Assembly: GCF_024721115.1 (NCBI RefSeq) | Contig: NZ_JAMDHK010000003.1 | Span: 171,403-235,402, forward strand | DNA from: Salipiger pentaromativorans | Lineage (GTDB): Bacteria; Pseudomonadota; Alphaproteobacteria; Rhodobacterales; Rhodobacteraceae | Reading direction: 5' to 3' | DNA: 64,000 bases | In this document: positions 42,232-49,477 of the stretch, piece by piece | Layout: each line of letters begins with the position of its first letter | Position numbering within the stretch: the stretch's first letter is position 1 | Translations under genes and position numbers: made by a program | Notes under the pieces: model-generated | The model's database searches: none | Told to the model about the DNA's origin: nothing | The model's input: only the letters and a program-made list of their open reading frames with translations

Positions 42232-44318
42232 TCGGCGGGCACTCTCTCAGCGGATGGAAGCGGGCGCTTGCGGGCTTTCGCCGCCAGCACCAGCGGCACG
42301 CATTGTTTCGGATCGTCATGGATCTTCACGCAGTCAAGGCACTGGAAACACTCGGAATAAGAGATCTTACCGGATTTCTCGATAGCGCCGTAGCGGCAGC
42401 GCACGCGGCAGAGCTGGCAGGGCGATCCGCACTCCTTGCGCCGCGCGATCCAGTCGCGCCCGCGCAGCAGCCCGCCAATGGCCATCACCGCTCCCAGCGG
42501 GCAGAGATAGCGGCAGAACCCCTTGAACAGCACCGCGCTCAGCAAAAGCAGCCCCACCGCCCAGGCGACATAGGGCCAGGCGCGCAGGAAATGCGTGGTG
42601 ATGGCGGTCTTGAAGGGCTCGATCTCGGCCACCGTATCGACCTCGCCCGGCGCGACAAAGACCACCGCGATCATGCCCGCCAGCACGACATATTTCAGCC
42701 CCTTCAGCCGCCGGTCCCAGCGCGGCGCGGGCTCGATCTGCGGCAGGCGCAGCAGGCGCCCCAGATGCGCGGCGAATTCCTGCAACGCGCCGAAGGGGCA
42801 GAGCCAGCCGCAGAAGAACCCCCGCCCCCAGAGTACGAATCCCGCGATGGCCGCGCCCCAGACCAGCAGCGAGAACGGATCGTAGAGCAGGAAGGCGAAG
42901 CTGCCGCCCTCGAACGCCGTGCGGATCACCCCCAGCACCGTGACGATGGACAGTTGCCCCTGCCCCCAGAAGCCCACGACTCCGGTCATCGCCGCCAACA
43001 TGCCCAGCCGCACTGGGGTGAAATACCGCAACCCCGCCAGCCGGTTTTGCGCCGGTCCCACCGCCAGCAACAGGACAATGAGAAAGCCGCAGAGCAGCGC
43101 CAGATCCGTCTGCCGGTTCAGGATCGCCTCGCGCCAGGGCGGCAGCGTCTCGACCGCACCGGGGCGGAGGAAGAACCGCTCGGGCGTGCTGTGGCCGACG
43201 ATCAGTTCCTGCCGTCCGATCTGCGGCTGGAACATGCCATGCGCGCGCACCGCCTCGACCCTGAGCGTCCAGTCCCGCGACGGATCGAAGCCCAGCCGCC
43301 GGTCGGTGCGCAGGATCATCGCCGTGCCCTCGGGCACGCCCTCGGCCAGCTCTACCAGCAGATCGGCGTCGCGCAGCGCCACCGGCAGCCCGTCCTGCCC
43401 GGCCGAGAGCCAGTCGGGCGCGGTGTTGCGCACGAAATCGGGCGAGACCAGCCCGTGCCGTCCCGCCTCGATCAACAGGATCGGCTCTTCGTCGGGCGAG
43501 ATCGCCAGAAAGCGCTGCAACTCGCCCAGCGTATCGGCGCTCAGCGCGGCGCGGGCGATGCTCGGCGGGCCGAGATCGACGATCCAGAGGTCGAGATAGG
43601 CGCCCTCCGGGTCCGCCGCCGCCTCGGGGTCGTCATCCGCCCAGACCGTCCCGGCAAACAGCGCCTCAACCTGGGCATTCGTGACGATCTTATGCGTGGC
43701 GATCCCCTCGGCGACCAGATCCTCCCAGCTGAGCGGCTCGTCGTGATCGGGGTCGGGATAGGCGGGCGGCCCGGCAGAGATGCCCTGCATCTTCTCGCGG
43801 GCCACCTCGCGAGCGGCGGCCATGATGCTTTCATGGGCAATCCGCACGCTGGCGGTCGCCTTGGTCACCCCGTCGAGATAGACCAGCGCCGAGCCGCTGT
43901 CGCCCGCGCCATAGGCGTTGCCCACCACCATGGTCTCGGACATCGAATGGCCCGCATATTGTTCGAGAAACCGCCGCAGCGGCGCCTCGCCCAGCCCCGA
44001 GACGAAGATCGGCTCGTTGTGCGAGATCAGCCGCACGTCGAGGAACTGGCCGTCGAGATCGAGCATCACGAAGACATTGATGGGCGCGCCGGAAAACCCC
44101 GGCAGCGGCGCTATAAGTTCGGTCTCGAACGCATAGCCCGCAAGACCGCCGCCGCTGTTCAGAAGCTCCCACAGGCCCTTGTCGCCCAGCTCCTCGCCCA
44201 GAACATAGGGCGCGTAGACGAATTCCGACATCGCCGCGCGGTCCAGCGGCTCGGCCCGGACAAAGCCGGGCCAGAGAGCGCAAAGACCAAGGAGCAGAGT
44301 GAAGACCAGAGACCGCAT
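42228..44318 (-). CDS. NosR/NirI-like membrane FMN and 4Fe-4S protein
   Basis: Protein of 696 residues: a signal segment, a periplasmic FMN-binding domain with the attachment motif DGVTKATAS (Thr155 the likely FMN site), a long periplasmic part, several membrane segments with CGWLCPFGALQEF and CRYLCPLGAVM motifs, and C-terminal 4Fe-4S cysteines in CGSPCQLCRVRC and CFQCLDC. NosR supports nitrous oxide reductase, but no nos, nir or nor gene is here. Its neighbours are apbE, PQQ alcohol oxidation genes and aldehyde dehydrogenase. It probably moves electrons across the membrane for that system. The ATG at 44318 is preferred to a GTG 9 bases upstream. Confidence 0.88.
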   Translation of the reverse strand: MRSLVFTLLLGLCALWPGFVRAEPLDRAAMSEFVYAPYVLGEELGDKGLWELLNSGGGLAGYAFETELIAPLPGFSGAPINVFVMLDLDGQFLDVRLISHNEPIFVSGLGEAPLRRFLEQYAGHSMSETMVVGNAYGAGDSGSALVYLDGVTKATASVRIAHESIMAAAREVAREKMQGISAGPPAYPDPDHDEPLSWEDLVAEGIATHKIVTNAQVEALFAGTVWADDDPEAAADPEGAYLDLWIVDLGPPSIARAALSADTLGELQRFLAISPDEEPILLIEAGRHGLVSPDFVRNTAPDWLSAGQDGLPVALRDADLLVELAEGVPEGTAMILRTDRRLGFDPSRDWTLRVEAVRAHGMFQPQIGRQELIVGHSTPERFFLRPGAVETLPPWREAILNRQTDLALLCGFLIVLLLAVGPAQNRLAGLRYFTPVRLGMLAAMTGVVGFWGQGQLSIVTVLGVIRTAFEGGSFAFLLYDPFSLLVWGAAIAGFVLWGRGFFCGWLCPFGALQEFAAHLGRLLRLPQIEPAPRWDRRLKGLKYVVLAGMIAVVFVAPGEVDTVAEIEPFKTAITTHFLRAWPYVAWAVGLLLLSAVLFKGFCRYLCPLGAVMAIGGLLRGRDWIARRKECGSPCQLCRVRCRYGAIEKSGKISYSECFQCLDCVKIHDDPKQCVPLVLAAKARKRPLPSAERVPAE

Positions 44319-44357
44319 AGGCCGCACCCTAGCAAGGCGCTGCCCCCCTGCCGATGC

Positions 44358-44367
44358 GACCTAGGTC
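44358..44367. promoter_or_regulatory. GACCTAGGTC palindrome before the NosR-like gene
   Basis: Perfect palindrome 40-49 bases before the NosR-like start. It shares the GACC-WW-GGTC form with the elements of the PQQ locus, and is followed by TGAGACC, which creates a second overlapping inverted repeat with GGTCT. Confidence 0.45.
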
Positions 44368-44407
44368 TGAGACCGGGACGCCACAGGGCGGTTCTGTTTG
44401 GACGGGG

Positions 44408-44450
44408 GAAAATGCGGTGCCTTTGCGGAGAGGAGAAGAAAGGCACCGCA
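44408..44450 (-). terminator. Terminator of the aldehyde dehydrogenase gene
   Basis: TGCGGTGCCTTT and AAAGGCACCGCA form a perfect 12-bp stem with a 14-base loop; on the minus strand it is followed by TTTTCCCCC. It is about 90 bases after the aldehyde dehydrogenase stop and upstream of the NosR-like gene. Confidence 0.7.
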
Positions 44451-44538
44451 GATGTGCCGGTGCGGCCATGGGAGGGACACACGGGCACAGGGGTCGTCCG
44501 GGGCAGGATGCAAGGGGTGCCCCGGACGGGAGGAGCTT

Positions 44539-46059
44539 TTAGAAGAAGCCCAGCTTGTTGGGGTTGTAGCTCATCAGGATGTTCTTGGTCTGCTGGTAGT
44601 GGTCCAGCATCATCTTGTGAGTCTCGCGCCCGATGCCCGACTGCTTGTAGCCGCCGAAGGCCGCATGCGCCGGATAGGCGTGGTAGTTGTTCACCCAGAC
44701 ACGGCCCGCCTCGATCTTGCGGCCGAAGCGGTAGCAGCGGTTCGCGTCGCGGGTCCAGACACCGGCGCCGAGGCCGTACATCGTGTCGTTCGCGATGGCG
44801 AGCGCCTCTTCCTCGTCCTTGAAGGTGGTCACCGAGACGACCGGGCCGAAGATCTCTTCCTGGAAGACGCGCATCTTGTTGTGGCCCTTCAGGATCGTCG
44901 GCTGGATGTAGAAGCCATTCGACAGATCGCCGTTGAAGCGCGCGGCATCGCCGCCCACCAGCACCTCGGCGCCCTCTTCGCGGCCGATGGTGAAGTAGGA
45001 CATGATCTTCGACTGCTGCTCGGCACTGGCCTGGGCACCCACCATGGTCGCCATGTCGCGCGGGTCGCCCTGCTTGATGGCTTTCACACGCTCGATGCAG
45101 CGGGCGATGAACTCCTCATAGATGTCTTCCTGGACAAGCGCGCGGCTCGGGCAGGTGCAGACCTCGCCCTGGTTGAAGGCGAAAAGCACGAAGCCTTCGA
45201 CCGCCTTGTCGAGAAAGGCGTCGTCCTCGGCCATCACGTCGGAGAAGAAGATGTTCGGCGATTTGCCGCCCAGCTCCAGCGTCACCGGAATGAGGTTCTT
45301 GGTGGCGGCCTTCATGATGATGCGGCCGGTCTCGGTCGAGCCGGTGAAGGCGATCTTGGCAATGCGGTTGCTCTCGGCGAGCGGGCCGCCCACCTCGGCG
45401 CCGAAGCCGTTGACGATGTTCAGCACACCGGCGGGCAGCAGGTCGGCGATGAGCTCGGCCAGCACCATGATCGCGGCAGGGGTCTGCTCGGCAGGCTTCA
45501 GCACGATGCAGTTGCCTGCGGCCAGCGCGGGTGCCAGTTTCCAGGCCGCCATCAGGATCGAGAAGTTCCACGGGATGATCTGGCCGACGACGCCCAGCGG
45601 CTCGTGGAAGTGATAGGCGACGGTGTCGGCGTCGATCTCCGACATGGTGCCTTCCTGGCTGCGCAGGACACCGGCGAAATAGCGGAAATGGTCGATCGAC
45701 AGCGGGATGTCGGCGGCGGTGGTCTCACGGATCGGCTTGCCGTTGTCCCAGGTCTCGGCCTGGGCGAGAATGTCGAGGTTTTCCTCCAGACGGTCGGCGA
45801 TCTTCAGCAGCGTGTTGGCGCGCTCGGCGGGCGAGGTTGCGCCCCAGGCATCCTTGGCGGCATGGGCGGCGTCCAGTGCCATCTCGACATCGGCGGCGTC
45901 GGAACGGGCGACTTCGCAGACCTTGCCGCCGGTGATCGGCGTGATGTTGTCGAAGTAGCGGCCGCTCACCGGCGCGACGAATTTGCCGCCGATGAAGTTG
46001 TCGTAGCGGGCCTTGAAGGGCGAGGCATATTTGCCTTCGGTTTCGGTCATGACGTTCAT
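44539..46059 (-). CDS. NAD-dependent aldehyde dehydrogenase (ExaC/AldA-like)
   Basis: Dehydrogenase of 506 residues, the same length as ExaC-type acetaldehyde dehydrogenases. Features are [19 protein letters not shown], the NAD loop FTGSTETGR, the catalytic glutamate in LELGGKSPN, and the catalytic cysteine in [16 protein letters not shown]. It oxidises the aldehyde made by the periplasmic quinoprotein to a carboxylic acid in the cytosol. The start [10 protein letters not shown] has an AGGAGG site 10 bases upstream. Upstream lie two palindromes, one shared with the PQQ genes and one suited to the AcoR-like regulator. Confidence 0.94.
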   Translation of the reverse strand: MNVMTETEGKYASPFKARYDNFIGGKFVAPVSGRYFDNITPITGGKVCEVARSDAADVEMALDAAHAAKDAWGATSPAERANTLLKIADRLEENLDILAQAETWDNGKPIRETTAADIPLSIDHFRYFAGVLRSQEGTMSEIDADTVAYHFHEPLGVVGQIIPWNFSILMAAWKLAPALAAGNCIVLKPAEQTPAAIMVLAELIADLLPAGVLNIVNGFGAEVGGPLAESNRIAKIAFTGSTETGRIIMKAATKNLIPVTLELGGKSPNIFFSDVMAEDDAFLDKAVEGFVLFAFNQGEVCTCPSRALVQEDIYEEFIARCIERVKAIKQGDPRDMATMVGAQASAEQQSKIMSYFTIGREEGAEVLVGGDAARFNGDLSNGFYIQPTILKGHNKMRVFQEEIFGPVVSVTTFKDEEEALAIANDTMYGLGAGVWTRDANRCYRFGRKIEAGRVWVNNYHAYPAHAAFGGYKQSGIGRETHKMMLDHYQQTKNILMSYNPNKLGFF

Positions 46060-46137
46060 GCTGTGCAGTCCTCCTTGCATCCCGGATCCTCCACCCGGGT
46101 CTGAGGCGAAGGTGGCCATACGGGGGCGCGCTGTCAT

Positions 46138-46153
46138 CCCGACCAAGGTCGGG
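46138..46153. promoter_or_regulatory. CCCGACCAAGGTCGGG palindrome before aldehyde dehydrogenase
   Basis: Perfect 16-base inverted repeat (7-bp arms around AA), 79-94 bases before the aldehyde dehydrogenase start. Its core GACCAAGGTC is identical to the element before the PedF-like cytochrome gene. Confidence 0.55.
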
Positions 46154-46166
46154 TGTCTCGGACATG

Positions 46167-46184
46167 TGTCTCAGCAGTGAGACA
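46167..46184. promoter_or_regulatory. TGTCTCA-N4-TGAGACA inverted repeat, candidate AcoR-type activator site
   Basis: Perfect 7-bp arms with a GCAG spacer, about 108-125 bases before the aldehyde dehydrogenase start. The 18-base form with a four-base centre is typical of sites for Fis-type helix-turn-helix activators such as AcoR. An AcoR-like gene follows 480 bases away. Confidence 0.55.
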
Positions 46185-46665
46185 GTTGCGCGGGACGATT
46201 GCGCCGGACCAGGAGGATCCGGGGCGGGAGTTCGGGGGTTCGCCGGGTGTTTGAGCAGGGCTCATGGAGCGTTTTTCGGCTTCGCGGATGAGATCAATTG
46301 GCAGGTCAGCGGACATGCCTCCTCAATCCCCGCGCCCTTGGCCCGGACTCAAGCCGAAGGCGCCGGGCCCAGTGGCGGCCCGTGACGCGCCGCACCATGT
46401 GTGGAAGACCTTCCTTTATCCCCGCCACATTCGAAGGACCTGGAAGCCAGGCACGGGCGTCAACAAATCGGGAGCCCGCCCGAACGGGGCATGCCGGAGG
46501 CATGACGCTGTACCCGGCTTGTCTTGTGCATGCGGCAAGGTCTTTTCCGGGTCTGACGGGCGGTCACCATTCCGTGCTCGCTCGAGAAACGACAGCTTTG
46601 GCTGCCGCCCCGATCTGCGTATTTGGAAAGAGAAGAAACCAGGAGCGCGGAAATAGGTCCGCCGC
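46185..46665. other. Gene-free region upstream of aldehyde dehydrogenase
   Basis: About 480 bases between the activator-site candidate and the AcoR-like stop. Frames in it lack recognisable domains and start sites. No gene, repeat or RNA is supported. Confidence 0.5.
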
Positions 46666-47589
46666 CTACTCCCCCAGCCCCAGCCGCTTCATCCGGCGGT
46701 AGAGCGTGGCGCGGCCGATGCCCAGCGCCCGCGCGGCCTGGCTGACATTGCCGTCGGCGCGGGTCAGGGCGCGCACCACGGCCGCGCGCTCGGCCTTTTC
46801 GAACCCGCTCGGCCCCTCGTCGCGGCCGAAGAGATCCGAGGCCGGGCGCGGCTTCAGCGCGCCTTTCGCCTCCAGATGGAACGCCCGGCGCGCCCCGCGG
46901 GTGGCGCCGATCACCAGATCGTCGCGATCCACCGCCACCAGCACCGATGCATCGGCCTCGTCGCCATCGCCCACCACGATCCGCGCCTCGGGGAAGGAGG
47001 CACGGAAGAAATCCGCCTCGATCGCGCGGGCGGTCTGCGCCACCGTCGCCGCGATCAGCCGGTTGAACCCCTCGGTCTGGTCGGCACGGGCCGAAGAGAC
47101 GTCGAGCGCGCCCACGATGGCGCCGTCGGGTCCGAAGATCGGCGCGTCCATGCAGCTCATCCCGATATTGCGGGCAAAGAAATGATCGTCGCGGTGGATC
47201 GTCACCCGGCGCTGTTCCGCCAGACAGGTGCCGATCCCGTTGGTGCCCTCGCGCGCCTCGCTCCAGTCGGCGCCGGGCCAGAGCCCCCAGTCGCGGAACA
47301 CCGCCGCATCCGCATCGCCGCAGCGCTGATCGAGCACCAGCCCGTCGCTGTCCGTCAGCAGCACCCCGCAGCCCGAGCTGCCCACCAGCCCGAAAAGCTG
47401 ATCGAGCTTCGGTCCCGCGACCAGCATGAAGCGCTCGTGAACACCCCGGGCCTCGTCCAGCGCCTTGCGGTCCAGCCGCTCGCTGGCCCGGCGCTCGGCC
47501 GGATCGAGCCCGTGATGCTGCATCGAGCGGCGCCAGGAGGCCGCAAGCGACGATTTCGCCGCCGCCTTGTCCGAGACGACGGCCTTCAC
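46666..47589 (-). CDS. AcoR-like GAF and Fis-type regulator lacking the sigma54 ATPase domain
   Basis: Regulator of about 307 residues. The N-terminal LAASWRRSMQHHGLDPAERR and the GAF domain with GCGVLLTDSDGLVLDQR, EAREGTNGIGTCLAEQRRVTIH and FGPDGAIVGALDVSSA are those of AcoR/AcoK activators. The end is a Fis-type helix-turn-helix (NVSQAARALGIGRATLYRRMKRLGL). The AAA+ module that sigma54 activators need is missing; the region between is short. It probably works at sigma70 promoters, sensing an alcohol, aldehyde or ketol. The listed start is a GTG, but an in-frame ATC at 47622 has a far better ribosome-binding site and restores the family N-terminus EHIDRIVKAV. Confidence 0.82.
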   Translation of the reverse strand: MKAVVSDKAAAKSSLAASWRRSMQHHGLDPAERRASERLDRKALDEARGVHERFMLVAGPKLDQLFGLVGSSGCGVLLTDSDGLVLDQRCGDADAAVFRDWGLWPGADWSEAREGTNGIGTCLAEQRRVTIHRDDHFFARNIGMSCMDAPIFGPDGAIVGALDVSSARADQTEGFNRLIAATVAQTARAIEADFFRASFPEARIVVGDGDEADASVLVAVDRDDLVIGATRGARRAFHLEAKGALKPRPASDLFGRDEGPSGFEKAERAAVVRALTRADGNVSQAARALGIGRATLYRRMKRLGLGE

Positions 47590-47742
47590 GATCCTGTCGA
47601 TATGTTCCGAAGCTGGCGTGATGGTTCCTCTCCTCCCGCATCCAGCGCCCCACCGAAGGCCGGAGCGCCTTCGGCGATCCTATGTCCGGTCCGGAGCAAA
47701 GGCTATACGACCAAGGGACAAGGCGCCAGTCACGGAAAGGTC

Positions 47743-47772
47743 AGCGCCCCCGCAGAGGGCTGCGGGGGCGCT
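47743..47772. terminator. Strong hairpin after the aldo/keto reductase gene
   Basis: Perfect 13-bp stem (AGCGCCCCCGCAG and its complement) with a four-base loop, 43 bases after the reductase stop and upstream of the AcoR-like gene. A short TTT follows on the minus strand after a few bases. Probable terminator. Confidence 0.7.
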
Positions 47773-47814
47773 TCGAATACCGGCAAGAGGCCCCGGCTTT
47801 GGAGCCTGCCGCGC

Positions 47815-48678
47815 TTACATCTTGCCGCCGTAGACGGGGAAGACGCTTGCGTCGCCGTAATCCTTGATCTGCTCGATGGTCTTCAGCGCTTCCATATCCG
47901 CGTCGGAGATCTCGAAATCGAGCGCGGCGTTGTCGCGCATGTGATCCGGGTTCGCGGTCTTCGGCAGCGGCAGCAGGCCGAGCTGGAGCACGTAGCGGAT
48001 GCAGAGCTGCGGAATGCTGACGCCGTATTTCGCCGCCATGGCGCCGATCTCGGCATTGTCGAGGATCTTGCCATGGGCGACCGGCGAATAGGCTTCGACC
48101 AGCAGACCCTTGCTTTTGCAATAGTCGATCAGCTCGAAGGGCGTGTTGCTGACATGCGCGAGGATCTGGTTGATCATCGGCTTGACCGAGGCATTGTCGA
48201 GCAGGTTGTCGAGGTCTTCCTTCTGGAAGTTCGACACGCCGATGGCGCGGATCTTGCCCGCCTCATAAGCCTCTTCCAGCGCCTTCCAGGCCGCGAGGTT
48301 GCCCTCGAAGAAACGGTCCTCGCCGCTGAAATCCTGCCACGGCTGCGGGCTGTGGATGATCATCAGGTCGATGTAATCCAGCCCCAGCGCTTCGAGCGAA
48401 CCGTCGATGGCGGCGACCGCGGCGTCATGGGTCTTGATGCCCGCATCGAGCTTGGTGGTCACGAACATCTCTTCGCGCGGGATGCCGCTGGCGCGCACGC
48501 CTTCGCCGACGCCGCGCTCGTTCATATAGGCCTGGGCGGTGTCGATGTGACGGTATCCCAGCTTCGTCGCCGCGATGACGGCCTCGGCGACCTTGTCATC
48601 GTCGATCATCCAGGTGCCGAGACCGAGTTTCGGGATCTTCACGCCATTGGGCAGGGTATAGGTTTCTTGCAGGATCAT
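47815..48678 (-). CDS. Aldo/keto reductase
   Basis: NADPH-dependent reductase of 287 residues with the complete catalytic tetrad: Asp46 and Tyr51 (HIDTAQAYMNE), Lys76 (FVTTKL) and His109 (LMIIHSP). The cofactor region ends with LPLPKTANPDHMRDNAALDFEISDADM. It is of the 2,5-diketo-gluconate/methylglyoxal reductase type that reduces aldehydes and ketones in the cytosol. It is a single gene, separated from the AcoR-like gene by a strong hairpin. Its link to alcohol metabolism is only by position. Confidence 0.93.
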   Translation of the reverse strand: MILQETYTLPNGVKIPKLGLGTWMIDDDKVAEAVIAATKLGYRHIDTAQAYMNERGVGEGVRASGIPREEMFVTTKLDAGIKTHDAAVAAIDGSLEALGLDYIDLMIIHSPQPWQDFSGEDRFFEGNLAAWKALEEAYEAGKIRAIGVSNFQKEDLDNLLDNASVKPMINQILAHVSNTPFELIDYCKSKGLLVEAYSPVAHGKILDNAEIGAMAAKYGVSIPQLCIRYVLQLGLLPLPKTANPDHMRDNAALDFEISDADMEALKTIEQIKDYGDASVFPVYGGKM

Positions 48679-49215
48679 CTTTTCTTCCTTTCGTCTGGGG
48701 CTCATCCGAGCCGCTGTCGTACCGGACCGGGCACGGCCTGCCGCCAGCCTGCGCACCGGCCCATGCGGCCGGGGAGAGGCTGGCGCATGGCGCCGACACA
48801 TCGGGAACGCCCAGCAGGCCCCCGCTCCGTCTGCCCACAATCTAGGCCATGGGGGCCGCCGCGATAATCGACGCAAACCAACACTTACTCATGAGCTGAG
48901 CGCATCAATCGGCCAAGAAATCGCCCGAAGCGACATCAGCCGCGTGGCACGGGGAGCGGCCGGAACCGGCCAAGACGCCACGGCGGGGACAACATGCCCG
49001 GGGACGAGCCGCATGCGCCGATGCGTGACGCGGCCCAGACACCGGATCATGGCGACGCCCCCCGGGGAGAGGCCACCGGGAGTGTGCAGGGGGCGGCAGT
49101 TCCCGCCCTCCAAAGAGACAACGACGCGGCGGGCGATGTGCAACCGGCGCGACAACCGGGCTCAGCGGACGTGGAAACCGCCACAAGCCCGCTTCCGGCC
49201 GTCCCCGGGCGCGGC
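48679..49215. other. Gene-free region between aldo/keto reductase and tautomerase
   Basis: About 540 bases. It contains the reductase upstream region and, at 48958-48971, the palindrome GGCCGG-AA-CCGGCC, which may help end the long catabolic operon that stops at 49216. No frame in it shows domains or a credible start. Confidence 0.5.
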
Positions 49216-49437
49216 CTAATAGGACGGCTTTTTCAGCAGCTCCGGGAGCTTCGGGGCAATATGTTCGGGATAGAACCGGGTTTGCCAGTCCTCCCGGGCC
49301 AGCTCGGTCAGTTCGATGGAGACGTATTTCTCATCCACCCCCAGCGTCCGGCAGGTTTCCCGCGCGATGGCCTGCGCCAGCGCGCGTTTCTGATCGTCGC
49401 TCTTGCCCTCGATCAGCGTCACGGAAATATGCGGCAT
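49216..49437 (-). CDS. 4-oxalocrotonate tautomerase family protein
   Basis: Tautomerase-fold protein of 73 residues beginning MPHISVTLIEGKSDDQKRALAQAI, so that after removal of methionine the catalytic Pro1 is exposed. Members isomerise keto-enol acids or act as small hydratases. The start was chosen for this proline and the normal length; the longer frame is the tail of the synthetase gene on the same strand. Last gene of the Baeyer-Villiger cluster, 40 bases after the acyl-CoA synthetase. Confidence 0.88.
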   Translation of the reverse strand: MPHISVTLIEGKSDDQKRALAQAIARETCRTLGVDEKYVSIELTELAREDWQTRFYPEHIAPKLPELLKKPSY

Positions 49438-49477
49438 CTGTCCTCTCCCTTGTCCCTGTCCTCCGGCGGGCCCCGTC

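Noticed and set aside
42228-44318. Naming the NosR-like gene nosR or nirI and calling the locus denitrification
   Set aside because: No nosZ, nosDFYL, nirS/K or nor gene is near; the neighbours are alcohol oxidation genes. Family kept, symbol withheld.
46060-46140. Sigma54 (-24/-12) promoter for the aldehyde dehydrogenase gene
   Set aside because: The closest match, TGGCCACCTTCGCC on the minus strand, has the wrong spacing between GG and GC.
46264-46656. Small plus-strand frames upstream of the AcoR-like gene
   Set aside because: No ribosome-binding site, no domain, and composition like random GC-rich sequence.
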